This document shows, piece after piece, positions 27,434-37,744 of a stretch of 64,000 nt of DNA. The position numbers were made by a program, and so were the translations under genes. The DNA comes from Aalborgiella sp963841045 (GTDB lineage Bacteria; Pseudomonadota; Gammaproteobacteria; Burkholderiales; Burkholderiaceae_C), in the NCBI GenBank assembly GCA_963841045.1, contig CAWJBD010000006.1, forward strand, positions 75,636-139,635, given 5' to 3'. The notes under the pieces were generated by a model that was not told the origin of the DNA, ran no database searches, and saw only the letters and a list, made by a program, of their open reading frames with translations. How positions within the stretch are numbered: the stretch's first letter is position 1; each line of letters starts with the position of its first letter.

Positions 27434-28327
27434 ATGACACTGACCGAATTGAAATTCATCATTGCAGTTGCACAAGAACGCAATTTCAGGCGCGCTGCGG
27501 ACTTATGCTTTGTGACGCAACCAGCTTTAAGTCTGGGCATCAAAAAGCTGGAACAAGAACTGGGCATCTCCATCTTTGAGCGCAACCGCACCGATGTGCA
27601 ATTGACCGTAGTTGGCAAAAAAATTGTCGAGCAAGCCATGAAAGTGTTGGATGAAGCGGCCAACATCAAACTCATTGCACAGCAAGGCAATGATCAGCTC
27701 AAAGGGCCAATTCGCATTGGCATCATTCATTCGGTTGCGCCCTATTTGCTGCCCGACATCATTCCGGTTTTGCGCGAATCAGCTCCTGAAATGCCATTGG
27801 ATGTAGAAGAAAACATCACCGAAAATTTGGCTAACCAACTCAAAACTGGCATCATTGATGTGGCTATTTTGGCTTTGCCTTTTGATGCGCCTAACATTCG
27901 TTCACACGTCCTGTACGACGAAAAGTTCGATGTCATCGTGCCATCGCACCACCCTTGGGCGAAGCGCAAACGCATCAAGCCAGAAGAGTTGGCGTCTGAA
28001 AAAGTGCTTCTTTTGAACAGTGGCCATTGCTTCAGCAACCAAGTGACCTTGGCTTGCCCAGAGTTAATGCGAAAAGGTTTGGTGCTGCAAGGCAACTCGC
28101 TGGAAACGATTCGCCACATGGTGGCGTCCAATTTAGGTATCAGCGTCTTGCCGCATTCGGCCACTCAAGCAAGGTACAGCAACCCCTTGATCACCTCCAT
28201 CCCCTTCGCGCCGCCAGCGCCATCCAGACGCATCGCCATCGTCTGGCGCAACAGCTTTACACGGCAACAAGGTATCGACAAAGTGATTGAGGCCGTTAAA
28301 TCTGTCGCACATATTGCGACAAAATAA
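27434..28327 (+). CDS. oxyR: OxyR, hydrogen peroxide-sensing LysR regulator
   Basis: 297 residues from the ATG at 27434. N-terminal LysR helix-turn-helix (FRRAADLCFVTQPALSLGIK). The two redox cysteines of OxyR are seen in GHCFSNQVTLAC, nine residues apart near residues 199 and 208, as in E. coli. Divergent from katG across a 170-bp AT-rich gap that should hold both promoters and OxyR sites. The frame is intact. Confidence 0.95.
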   Translation: MTLTELKFIIAVAQERNFRRAADLCFVTQPALSLGIKKLEQELGISIFERNRTDVQLTVVGKKIVEQAMKVLDEAANIKLIAQQGNDQLKGPIRIGIIHSVAPYLLPDIIPVLRESAPEMPLDVEENITENLANQLKTGIIDVAILALPFDAPNIRSHVLYDEKFDVIVPSHHPWAKRKRIKPEELASEKVLLLNSGHCFSNQVTLACPELMRKGLVLQGNSLETIRHMVASNLGISVLPHSATQARYSNPLITSIPFAPPAPSRRIAIVWRNSFTRQQGIDKVIEAVKSVAHIATK

Positions 28328-28360
28328 AATCGCTGACTAGATTAAAATTTATAAGAAATT

Positions 28361-28411
28361 AGCCTCTATGTGGCGTACTTATTGCCTATTTTGCTATTAT
28401 ATTTATAGCAT
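28361..28411 (+). repeat. palindromic repeat copy 6 (intergenic, after oxyR)
   Basis: A partly diverged arm (GTGGCGTACTTATTGCC) and the stem TTGCTAT-TATATTT-ATAGCA. It lies between the convergent ends of oxyR and the SDR gene. Confidence 0.85.
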
Positions 28412-28449
28412 ATCAAGGCATCTATTTGCAAAAGCCAAATTCGAATAAT

Positions 28450-29229
28450 TTATCCACGCCCCACAAACGGCATGTTGGTTGCCATCACTGTGTGGTACAG
28501 CACATTGGCATTGAGCGGTAAATTGGCCATGTAGACCACCGATTGCCCAACGATGGCCACATCCATCACTGGTTCTTGCATGATGCTGCCATTGGCTTGC
28601 ATGATGCCAGCGGCCATTTTGACAGTCATGTCGGTGGCGGCATTGCCAATGTCAATTTGACCGACCGCAATGTCGTACTTTCGGCCATCCAAATTGGCGC
28701 TTTTGGTGAGTCCCAGCACGGCGTGCTTGGTTGCGGTGTAGGCCATGGTATTCGGGCGCGGTGTGGTGGCTGCGATAGATCCGTTATTGATGATGCGGCC
28801 ACCGCGTGGCGATTGCGCTTTCATGGTTTTGAAAGCCTGCTGGATACACAAGAACATGCCAGTGAGGTTAATGTCCACAACGCTCTTCCATTGCTCGACT
28901 GTCCAGTCTTCAAACAAGCCCGGTGGGTTGCCTACACCTGCGTTGTTGAACAAGACATCGACGCGCCCCCATTTGTCAACGGTGGTGGCAAATAAGGCTT
29001 GCACAGATTGCGCATCTGAAACATCGGTGGGCACAACCAGTGCCTGATCACCTAAACCCGATTCTTTGGCAACATCTTGCAAGGGTTGCGCGCGCCGTCC
29101 GGCCAATGCCACGCAATAACCGTCCGCCAAGAGCGCCAGCGCCACCGCTTTGCCTACACCTGATCCTGCACCTGTAACGATGGCGACCTTGGTGATTTTG
29201 GGTTTGTTGTTGTCTTGATTTGCTGTCAT
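28450..29229 (-). CDS. short-chain dehydrogenase/reductase
   Basis: 259 residues. Cofactor loop VTGAGSGVGKAVA near residue 20, NNAGVG near 95, catalytic Tyr and Lys in YTATKHAVLG near 166, and the serine in NNGSIAAT. GRRAQ after the second strand suggests NADP(H). The substrate is unknown. The ATG overlaps the stop of rnr by 4 bp, so it is expressed with RNase R. Confidence 0.85.
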   Translation of the reverse strand: MTANQDNNKPKITKVAIVTGAGSGVGKAVALALLADGYCVALAGRRAQPLQDVAKESGLGDQALVVPTDVSDAQSVQALFATTVDKWGRVDVLFNNAGVGNPPGLFEDWTVEQWKSVVDINLTGMFLCIQQAFKTMKAQSPRGGRIINNGSIAATTPRPNTMAYTATKHAVLGLTKSANLDGRKYDIAVGQIDIGNAATDMTVKMAAGIMQANGSIMQEPVMDVAIVGQSVVYMANLPLNANVLYHTVMATNMPFVGRG

Positions 29230-31569
29230 TTTCTGCGTGAATTTTTATTGCGTTTGGCATTTGCCTTTGAAGAAGTTTTAGAAGCGTGCTTCACCGCAGC
29301 GATAGGTGATTTGACTGCGCTGCTCTTGCGTGATGCGGATGAAGAACGTTTGGAACCTTTGCCATTTTCGGACAGTGAAGGTGTTTGTCTGCTGGTTTTT
29401 TGAGCTTTGGATTGGCCTTTGGATTGTTTGTCAAACTTGTCCACGCCTTTGTCCTTCATGGCGCGGTTCAGCAAACTGTCTCCCTCGGTCAGCATTCTGA
29501 AATCAATTTTGCGTGCGTCCAAATCCACCTTGCTGACTTGCACACGCACAGGTGTGCCGATGGCATATTTAATGCCAGTGCGTTCGCCACGCAGTTCTTG
29601 CCGCGCTTCGTCAAACTTGAAGTATTCGCCACCCAGTTCGGTGATGTGAATCAAACCCTCCACATACATGGCGTTCAAGGTAACGAACAAACCAAAGGTG
29701 GTGACGGAACTGACCACACCATCAAATTCTTCACCCAAATATTGCCGCATGTATTTGCATTTGAGCCAGGCTTCCACATCGCGACTGGCTTCGTCGGCTC
29801 TGCGTTCATTGGCGCTGCAATGCAAGCCCGCCGCTTGCCATGCTTGGTTTTCTTCATGCTGTGATTTGGTGAGTTTGACGGTTGGTTCAGCCACTTTGCT
29901 GCCAAACTTGGTCGCTCTGGCAGCCAAGCGCTTGGCCAGTTTTTCATGTGCTTCACCGGGAGTCGGCAATACAGGCAATTTGTATTTGCGACTATTGAGA
30001 ATGGCTTTGATGACGCGGTGCACCAGCAAATCCGGGTAGCGTCGAATCGGGCTGGTGAAATGCGTGTAGGCGTCGTATGCCAAACCAAAATGCCCGCTGT
30101 TGGTGGGCGTGTAGATGGCTTGTGACATGGAACGCAACAGCATGGAATGAATTTGCAAGGCATCGGGCCGGTCTTTGGTGGCCTGTGCAATGGCTTGAAA
30201 TTCACCCGGTTTGGGGTCGTTGCTGATGCTGTGGCCAATACCGGTCACTTTTAAATAATTGCGCAAGGCTTCTTGTTTGTCGGGTGTTGGCCCTTCATGC
30301 ACACGGAAAAGCCCTGCGTGTTTGCTTTGCGCAATAAAGTCCGCGCTGCACACATTGGCTGCCAACATGGCTTCTTCGATGATTCTGTGCGCCTCGTTAC
30401 GGGTGCGAGCAATGATTTTTTCAATGCGACCGCTTTCATCGCAGACGATTTGCGTCTCTGTGGTTTCAAAGTCAACAGCCCCACGCTGAGCGCGCGACGC
30501 TAATAAGGCTTTGTACACATCACTCAAGTTCAGCAAATCATGCACACGTGCTTTGCGCTTGGCTGCTTCTGGGCCTTTGGTGTTGCTTAAAATCGCCGCT
30601 ACTTCGTTGTAGGTAAAACGCGCATGGCTGTACATCACCGCAGGGTAAAACTGGTAGGCATGCACCTCGCCTTTGGCTGTGATGAGCATGTCACACACCA
30701 TGCACAGGCGTTCGACTTCGGGGTTCAGCGAGCACAAACCATTGGACAATTTTTCTGGCAGCATGGGAATCACGCGACGCGGAAAATACACGCTGGTGGC
30801 GCGGTCGTAGGCATCAATGTCAATGGCTGAGCCGTTTTCTACATAGTGGCTCACATCCGCAATCGCAACCAACAAACGCCAGCCGTTATCCACGCGTGTT
30901 TTACCGATGCGTGCGGGTTCGCAATACACAGCATCGTCAAAGTCGCGTGCATCTTCACCGTCGATGGTGACCAAGGGCACATCGGTTAAATCAACGCGAT
31001 CTTTTTTATCCTGTGCACGCACTTTGTCAGGCAAAGCCCTGGCTTGTGCAATGCAGGTATCCGAAAACACATAGGGAACGCTGTATTTGCGCACCGCAAT
31101 TTCGATTTCCATGCCAGGGTCATCGACTTCGCCCAGTACCTCTGTCACACGCCCAACGGGCTGACCAAAGAGTGCCGGCGGCTCTGTTAACTCAACCACC
31201 ACCACCTGACCAGCTTTGGCACTGCCAATCGCGGTTTTGGGTATCAGCACATCTTGTCCGTAGCGCTTGTCTTCTGGTGCCAAAATCCAAATACCACTTT
31301 CATGCAGCAAACGGCCAATAATGGCTTGTTTGGGGCGCTCAATGATTTCCGTCACGCGGCCCTTCAGGTCTGCCACGCTTGTCTTGCCGCACAATGCTGA
31401 CCTTGACGCGGTCCTTGTGCAAGACAGCACGCATTTCGTTGGGTGCGAGGTAAATATCGACTTCACCATCATCGCGCAGCACAAAGCCATGCCCATCACG
31501 GTGGCCTTGCACACTGCCGGAGACTTCAGCCAACAAACCTTTAGAAGAGGAGTTCAGAGACGAATTCAT
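29226..31569 (-). CDS. rnr: ribonuclease R (one frameshift)
   Basis: About 780 residues when joined, close to E. coli RNase R. N-terminal cold-shock domain (GHRDGHGFVLRDDGEVDIYL), then after an extra base near 31360 the continuing frame GRVTEIIERPKQAIIGRLL, the RNB catalytic domain with VTIDGEDARDFDDAVYCE (metal-binding aspartates), the S1 domain (GVVSSVTTFGLFVTLNAMYVEGL) and a very lysine/serine-rich tail. It is a processive 3'-5' exonuclease. The ATG at 31569 is used; no clear Shine-Dalgarno is visible and a TTG at 31692 is possible. It lies next to a divergent tRNA gene. Confidence 0.92.
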
Positions 31570-31732
31570 ACTGGTATATGACGATGGATACGACGATATG
31601 GGCGACGAGTTTGTCTGCGTCGTGCTATTTTGTGCAAGCCCTGCACGATTTGTGTTTTTTGATTTGATACAATCACCTTTTCCTGAAATCAATTTGATAC
31701 TTAATAGCCCTATTGTCTATTAAACATCATAA

Positions 31733-31817
<85 letters not shown>

Positions 31818-31900
31818 TCACCTCTCTTGCAATATTTCCCATTGAATGACCAATAAAAATGACACTGGTACGACTCTCATGAGTTTACAGTGCCATTTTA

Positions 31901-31950
31901 GGCTGTAGCCGGCGTATTGATTGCCTTGATTGCTATTAAATTAATAGCAA
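31901..31950 (+). repeat. palindromic repeat copy 7 (intergenic), closest to the consensus
   Basis: GGCTGTA, then GCCGGCGTATTGATTGCC, then TTGCTAT-TAAATTA-ATAGCAA. It lies between tRNA-Leu and the convergent end of the unrecognised gene. Confidence 0.92.
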
Positions 31951-31958
31951 ATCAATTA

Positions 31959-33125
31959 TTATGAGGAAGTCAAATTAACGCCTTTGCTGGCGTTGTTCTC
32001 CACTTTGTCGATGCAACGCACCACCAGTTTATTCAAGGCATCAGGCAAAAAGGTTGCAATATTCGATTTTTTGGAATGGTGCATCAGTGCTGACAATGCT
32101 GCGCCCAGCTCAGAAGCTGCCAAAGCTGCTTTCAGGCCATCTTTCATCACATCAATGAAATAGGGGTAAAACAGGTGCCCAGAGATGCGTGAGTCACCAC
32201 GACCCACACCATGCTTGCCAGCCAAATCTTTGGATACCAGAGGGTCACCAAACTCGACGGCAACCTTGGTTGATTCTTCAATATCCAAAGGCAAATGAAT
32301 CAGGTATTGCTTGTTTTGATACTGGTAGCAGGTTAATGAACCACCACTGGAGAAGCCCAAAGCAAATGTCATGCTGGGATCCATGTGCGGGTTGTGGTTC
32401 TTGGTGAAACGTTGGGTGATGTTCAACAATGCATCATTGGACATTTCGTCTGGGAAAACCTGCGTTCCAAACTTCTCAATCAACTCATCATCGTTGAGAC
32501 AAACGATCACGTCGTTGTTCCCCACACGTGGCTTGATCGAATCAAAACCAATGCCGGTTGGCACAATGATTTGTGGACCTAAATAGCTGTTCAAATAACC
32601 GGGTGTGATGATTGGAATGTCATCGGCACGACGAAAACGGGTACGAATTTCGTCATCCAGCGTATCGATTGGGGGATGAGGTGATACCAACAAATAAGTG
32701 CGTCCATGCGCATTGCCGTTGAAACATTCGCGTGGACCCCAAATCGGTGTGTAAATGGGAACGACATTCACATCGTTGTAAATGAATCGATTCAAATCTT
32801 GCTGGGCGATAGAAGATTGGTCTTCTGGCACGATCACTTTGAATTGAATATCAATTTGCATCGCAGCATACAGCGCCACCATGTTTAAGAACACATTGCT
32901 GGTATTGCCACCAGACGTGGGTGCCATCACTTCTTTGCGATCAATGAAGTATTCTGGTTGGTCGTCAACATTGAGCTTGAGCTGAAACCCACTTTCAGTC
33001 TTGGTAACGGTTTTCAGCGGGATTTTGTTGTAGCGGTACTTCGGAATATCAACAAAGTGCTCAACGAAATAATCGTTGACCGGAACCCCAATCGCGCGCA
33101 TCTTAGGCATAAACAAAGAACCCAT
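31959..33125 (-). CDS. unrecognised 388-residue protein
   Basis: I do not recognise a family. The start MGSLFMPKMRAIG has an AGAGGAGA site upstream. There is no signal peptide or clear membrane segment. The middle contains KVIVPEDQSSIAQQDLN, HGRTYLLVSPHPP, ITPGYLNSYLGPQIIVPTG and FALGFSSGGSLTCYQYQNKQ, and the C-terminal part an alanine-rich helix (GLKAALAASELGAALSALM). Composition and codon use look like the neighbours. It stands alone beside a tRNA-Leu gene and a repeat copy, with its own promoter region (33126-33291). Confidence 0.8.
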   Translation of the reverse strand: MGSLFMPKMRAIGVPVNDYFVEHFVDIPKYRYNKIPLKTVTKTESGFQLKLNVDDQPEYFIDRKEVMAPTSGGNTSNVFLNMVALYAAMQIDIQFKVIVPEDQSSIAQQDLNRFIYNDVNVVPIYTPIWGPRECFNGNAHGRTYLLVSPHPPIDTLDDEIRTRFRRADDIPIITPGYLNSYLGPQIIVPTGIGFDSIKPRVGNNDVIVCLNDDELIEKFGTQVFPDEMSNDALLNITQRFTKNHNPHMDPSMTFALGFSSGGSLTCYQYQNKQYLIHLPLDIEESTKVAVEFGDPLVSKDLAGKHGVGRGDSRISGHLFYPYFIDVMKDGLKAALAASELGAALSALMHHSKKSNIATFLPDALNKLVVRCIDKVENNASKGVNLTSS

Positions 33126-33291
33126 CGCTCACGTCTCCTCTAAGTTTTAATTAATTAATCAATCACTTATATATGGAGCGCATTTATTCGGATGAATCTG
33201 TCTCATACAAAGCGTCTGCGACTTAGTATGACATGGAATGTGAAAATCTTACGCCTTTCTGACGCAAGAGATTCATCAAAGTATTTATGAA

Positions 33292-33860
33292 TCAAATAAG
33301 CTTGGCTATGTCTTCGACATCAAATTCGTTCATCATGCCTGACTCGATTTTGATGACTCTACCATCACGCCCGATGATTGCTGTAGATGGCAAACCTCTT
33401 GGTTTCGGGTATTTCGCTTCCATTTCTGTTGTCATGAATGCAGCAGGAAATGTGAAACCTTTTTTCTGAAGATACCCAACAGCGGCTTCTTTTCGACTAT
33501 CGGTTGAGAACGTCAGCATTTGCAAACCTTTGTTGCGATTGGCCTGCCATAGTTTTTCCATCAATGGGCTTTGCACCGCACAAAATGGACACCAGCTTGC
33601 CCACCAATAGATCACCAAAATCTGGTCTTTGGCTTGACTGGCCGTGAAAGTTTTGCCATTCAGCAAGGGTACATCGACCAATTAACTGTTTGACCAACTG
33701 CTGGAAATTCCGCACCCGAGCGGCTACCGCCAAATGGCATCATAGGAAACTGCATCTGTGCTTGTGCCGTGTTAGACAACAATCCTGTGATGAGACTGGA
33801 AGATAGAGCTGCACCCGTTGAGATACGACCCAAAGCCTGACGGCGATTGATATGTTGCAT
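33292..33860 (-). CDS. TlpA/ResA-like thioredoxin with Tat-type signal (one frameshift)
   Basis: About 189 residues when joined. The N-terminus MQHINRRQALGRISTG plus a hydrophobic stretch ending TAQAQ looks like a twin-arginine signal. Near 33680 a base is missing (AATTGG where AATTTGG is expected), and the frame continues VDVPLLNGKTF, then WWASWCPFCAVQSP with the redox-active CPFC pair, and LPSTAIIGRDGRVI. It is probably a periplasmic thiol-disulfide protein. No obvious partner gene lies beside it. Confidence 0.85.
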
Positions 33861-34015
33861 GTGTTTTGCGCTTTACAAGATATTTGAATAGCGCGGATGA
33901 TAGCCTATCTACAGCAAATGGCTAATACCCCTGAAGGCCTAGGAACGAAGCTGAAAAAGGAGAAATGGTACGCAGCACGGCACTGATTGAGTGCCAAAAA
34001 CGCTCACACAGAGCT

Positions 34016-34747
34016 TTATTCGCCCAAATACGCCGCTCTGACTTTAGGGTCGCTCAACATATCATGGGCTTTGCCATTCATGGTGATGAGGCCAGATTCC
34101 ATCACATAACCTCGATCAGCAATACTTAAGGCTCGGCTGGCGTTTTGTTCAACCAACAATACCGTGACGCCTTTGGACGACACATCTTTCACCACTTCAA
34201 AAATTTTATCAACCATGATGGGAGATAACCCCATTGAGGGTTCATCCAATAACAGCACCTTGGGTCGGCTCATCAGCGCACGGCCCATTGCCAACATTTG
34301 CTGTTCACCACCGCTCATGGTGCCAGCCAATTGGTCTTTGCGTTCTTTCAAGCGCGGAAATGTAGCGAATACCATTTCCACATCGTTGGCAATTTCGGCT
34401 TTGTCGTTGCGAATGTAGGCACCCATGGCCAAGTTTTCTAAGATGGTCATGCGGGTGAATACGCCGCGACCTTCTGGCACCATCGCCAAACCTTGGTGCA
34501 CCAAATCCCAAGCGCCCTTGCCTTTGATGCTATGGCCCATGAAATGAATATCACCTTCGGTGAATGGCAAACCACCCGTGATGGCTTTCATGGTGGTGGT
34601 TTTGCCAGCACCGTTGGAGCCAATCAAGGTCACCAACTCGCCTTCGTGCACTTCAAAATCAACGCCTTTAACCGCTTGAATTCCACCGTAGCCAACTTTA
34701 AGCCCAGTGACTTTGAGTAGCGTTTGTCCTGTTGTTGTATTTGACAT
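34016..34747 (-). CDS. livF: LIV-type ABC transporter ATPase (LivF), second cluster
   Basis: 243 residues. Walker A GSNGAGKTTTMKAITG, signature MSGGEQQMLAMGRAL, Walker B VLLLDEPSMGLSP and LLVEQNASRAL. Last gene of a four-gene permease/ATPase unit read on the minus strand. It is distinct in sequence from the LivF at 20433. Confidence 0.95.
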   Translation of the reverse strand: MSNTTTGQTLLKVTGLKVGYGGIQAVKGVDFEVHEGELVTLIGSNGAGKTTTMKAITGGLPFTEGDIHFMGHSIKGKGAWDLVHQGLAMVPEGRGVFTRMTILENLAMGAYIRNDKAEIANDVEMVFATFPRLKERKDQLAGTMSGGEQQMLAMGRALMSRPKVLLLDEPSMGLSPIMVDKIFEVVKDVSSKGVTVLLVEQNASRALSIADRGYVMESGLITMNGKAHDMLSDPKVRAAYLGE

Positions 34748-34789
34748 GCTGTATCCCTAAATTCGTCTAATTCTTTTTTAAATATGCGC

Positions 34790-35560
34790 TCAATGTCCGC
34801 TCGTACCCAAGTAGGCTTCAATGACTTTGGGGTTGGCTCGCACTTCAGCAGCCGTGCCTTCAGCAATTTGTTTGCCATAGTCCAATACGGTCAAGCGATC
34901 ACACAAACCCATCACCAATTTCACATCGTGTTCAATCAGCAAGATGGTGCGGTTATCGTTGCGAATGCGGTCAATCAATTCACGCAATTGCACTTTTTCG
35001 GTGGCATTCATACCAGCTGCGGGCTCATCCAATGCAATAAGTTGTGGATCAGTCGCCAAAGCACGTGCAATTTCTAAGCGGCGTTGGTCGCCGTAGCTCA
35101 AGGTGCGGGCTTTGTAGTCAGCCAATTGGCCGATGCCCACATAGTCAAGTAGCTCCTGCGCGCGCTTGGCAATGGCGCGTTCTTCAGCTTGAAAACCACT
35201 GGTGCGGAATATCGCACCAATTAAGCCCGAATGCGTGCGAATGTGGCGACCGACCATCACATTCTCTAAAGCTGTCATTTCAGCGAACAAACGTATGTTT
35301 TGAAAGGTACGCGCGATGCCTGCTTTGGCCACTTCATGCACCGCAGTGGGTTGGTATGCTTTACCGGCCAGTTCAAACGTGCCGCTATCTGGGGTGTACA
35401 AACCCGTCAGCACGTTGAAAAATGTGGTTTTACCAGCGCCGTTAGGGCCAATCAAGCCATAAACTTGCCCGCGTTTGATGGTGATGCCCACATCGCTTAA
35501 TGCTTGCAGACCACCGAAACGTTTGGATACGCCTTTGACATTGAGAACGATATCGCTCAT
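34790..35560 (-). CDS. livG: LIV-type ABC transporter ATPase (LivG), second cluster
   Basis: 256 residues. Walker A GPNGAGKTTFFNVLTG, LSYGDQRRLEIARAL signature, Walker B LIALDEPAAGMN and LLIEHDVKLVMGLCD. The frame is intact. It precedes livF with a 42-bp gap. Confidence 0.95.
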   Translation of the reverse strand: MSDIVLNVKGVSKRFGGLQALSDVGITIKRGQVYGLIGPNGAGKTTFFNVLTGLYTPDSGTFELAGKAYQPTAVHEVAKAGIARTFQNIRLFAEMTALENVMVGRHIRTHSGLIGAIFRTSGFQAEERAIAKRAQELLDYVGIGQLADYKARTLSYGDQRRLEIARALATDPQLIALDEPAAGMNATEKVQLRELIDRIRNDNRTILLIEHDVKLVMGLCDRLTVLDYGKQIAEGTAAEVRANPKVIEAYLGTSGH

Positions 35561-35577
35561 GCTTAGTTCTCCTGTGA

Positions 35578-36672
35578 TTAAGATTTGGTTGATGGGGTTT
35601 GCAATGACTTGCCGTGTTCAGGCGAAGGCCACAATCCGCGTGGGCGCATCAGCATGACGCCAATCATGGCCAAGGCAATCAACAATTGACGCAATATCGA
35701 TGCATCTAAACGACCACCACTCATGTCTTGCAAGGGGCCAGCAACGTAACGCAGCACTTCAGGTAGGGACGCCAACAGCACAGCACCCAATACAACACCC
35801 GGCAAATGTCCCATGCCACCTAAAACAACCATGGCAACAATCATCACGGATTCCATCAAACCGAATGATTCAGGTGACACAAAACCTTGGAACGATGCAA
35901 ACATCGCGCCAGACAAACCACCAAATGTGGCACCCATACCAAATGCCATGAGTTTCAAATTGCGGGTATTGATGCCCATGGCTTTTGCGGCAATCTCATC
36001 TTCGCGAATGGCCATCCAAGCACGTCCCACACGCGACAACTGCAAACGATGGCTGATGATGAGGGTAAAGATCACCATCACCAAAAACAGGAAGTAATAG
36101 AAAGTCACCGAATTGATGTCAAAACCCAACACGTTCATTGATTTTGAAAAATCATGCCCAAACAAACTGATGGAATGTATTCCGGAAATGCCACGTGGTC
36201 CATTGGTAATGTTGACTGGGCTTTCTAAATTGTTCATGAACACACGAATAATTTCGCCAAAACCCAAAGTCACAATCGCCAAATAATCGCCCCGCAATTT
36301 CAGTGTGGGTGCGCCCAATATCATGCCAAACAAACCCGCGACCAGCGCCGCAATGGGCGCTATCACCCAAAATGAAAGGTGAATGCCTTCAGGAAACATG
36401 GCAGCAATAGCCGGTATGTTTTCTGTCAAATGTGGCGAAGCCAAAAGTGCGTACAAATAAGCACCAATCGCAAAAAACGCGACGTAGCCCAAGTCCAAAA
36501 GACCTGCATAACCCACCACAATATTAAGGCCTACAGCCAACAATACATAAAGCAAAGCTGTATCGGCAATGCGCACCCAAGCATTACCAAACGATTGCAA
36601 GATGAAGGGTAAAACAATGAGCAGAATGCCGCCTGCAATCATCATGGGAAGTTTGTTTTTTGTCATATCCAT
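35578..36672 (-). CDS. livM: LIV-type ABC transporter permease (LivM), second cluster
   Basis: 364 residues with about ten membrane segments. Motifs LLAVGLNIVVGYAGLLDLGYVAFF near residue 42, LRGDYLAIVTLGFGEIIRVF and GGMGHLPGVVLGAVLLASL. It starts at 36672 or the ATG six bases downstream. It pairs with LivH at 36720. Confidence 0.94.
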   Translation of the reverse strand: MDMTKNKLPMMIAGGILLIVLPFILQSFGNAWVRIADTALLYVLLAVGLNIVVGYAGLLDLGYVAFFAIGAYLYALLASPHLTENIPAIAAMFPEGIHLSFWVIAPIAALVAGLFGMILGAPTLKLRGDYLAIVTLGFGEIIRVFMNNLESPVNITNGPRGISGIHSISLFGHDFSKSMNVLGFDINSVTFYYFLFLVMVIFTLIISHRLQLSRVGRAWMAIREDEIAAKAMGINTRNLKLMAFGMGATFGGLSGAMFASFQGFVSPESFGLMESVMIVAMVVLGGMGHLPGVVLGAVLLASLPEVLRYVAGPLQDMSGGRLDASILRQLLIALAMIGVMLMRPRGLWPSPEHGKSLQTPSTKS

Positions 36673-36719
36673 ATCAGTGACTCTTTTTTGAATGGTTGAT
36701 TGTTGTCGTAGCTGTATGT

Positions 36720-37649
36720 CTAAGCCCTGTCAGCCACGCGCTCACCCAGCAAGCCCGATGGTCGAATGGTCAACATCAAAATCAGCACCACAAAAGCAAA
36801 AATGTCTGAATAGTGGCTTCCCAAAACATCGCCGGTCAATTCGCCCAAATAGCCTGAACCAATCGATTCAATCAAGCCCAACAACAAACCACCCACAACG
36901 GCACCGCCTAAATTGCCAATACCACCAAAAACCGCCGCCACAAACGCTTTCAAGCCTGGCATAAAGCCCATGGTGTACTGCACCGTGCCATAGTTGGCCG
37001 CCCACATGACGCCTGCAATGGCAGCCAGTACTGCGCCAATGATGAAGGTGGCAGAAATAACAGTATCAGGTCGCACACCCATTAATCCCGCAACACGCGG
37101 GTTTTCAGCCGTGGCGCGCATGGCACGTCCCAGACGTGTATGGTTCACTAGGTACATCAAGATCGCCAACGAAATAGCCGTCACACCCAAAATCAACACT
37201 TGCGTCACCGTAATCACCGCGCCGGCAAATTCAATCGGCTCTGATGGCAACAAATATGGAAATGGCTTAGGGTTGGGTGTCCAAACAATGCGTGCCAGTG
37301 TTTGCAACAACAAAGACATGCCCATGGCAGTGATCAGTGGGGCCAGTTTGGGGCTGTTGCGCAATGGTCGGTATGCCATTTTTTCAACCACATAGTTCAA
37401 GGTTGCCGCCACGATACTGGCAATGATGACCGCTAACAGCAGTATCAACCAACCTGGCGCGCCGGGCATGGCATCTTTCATCAAGCTGATGATGGTCCAA
37501 CTGGTCATGGCGCCCACCATCAAAATTTCGCCGTGGGCAAAGTTAATCAAACCAATAATGCCGTAAACCATGGTGTAACCCAAAGCTACCAAGGCATACA
37601 TACTTCCTAAAACCAGACCGTTGATGATCTGCTGTAACAATACTTCCAT
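36720..37649 (-). CDS. livH: LIV-type ABC transporter permease (LivH), second cluster
   Basis: 309 residues. Motifs LVALGYTMVYGIIGLINFAHGEI near residue 20 and GGIGNLGGAVVGGLLLGLIES. First gene of the minus-strand unit livH-livM-livG-livF. No binding-protein gene lies beside it in this window, so one is expected elsewhere. The close match to amino-acid LivH proteins makes branched-chain amino acids the likelier substrate here. Confidence 0.94.
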   Translation of the reverse strand: MEVLLQQIINGLVLGSMYALVALGYTMVYGIIGLINFAHGEILMVGAMTSWTIISLMKDAMPGAPGWLILLLAVIIASIVAATLNYVVEKMAYRPLRNSPKLAPLITAMGMSLLLQTLARIVWTPNPKPFPYLLPSEPIEFAGAVITVTQVLILGVTAISLAILMYLVNHTRLGRAMRATAENPRVAGLMGVRPDTVISATFIIGAVLAAIAGVMWAANYGTVQYTMGFMPGLKAFVAAVFGGIGNLGGAVVGGLLLGLIESIGSGYLGELTGDVLGSHYSDIFAFVVLILMLTIRPSGLLGERVADRA

Positions 37650-37744
37650 GTGTTGAACTCCAATTTCTGTCTGCTGAGATTGTAGCGAAGTGACTAATCG
37701 GGTTTACCCTCAATCACCATTCATTAAGGACATTAACTCATGCC

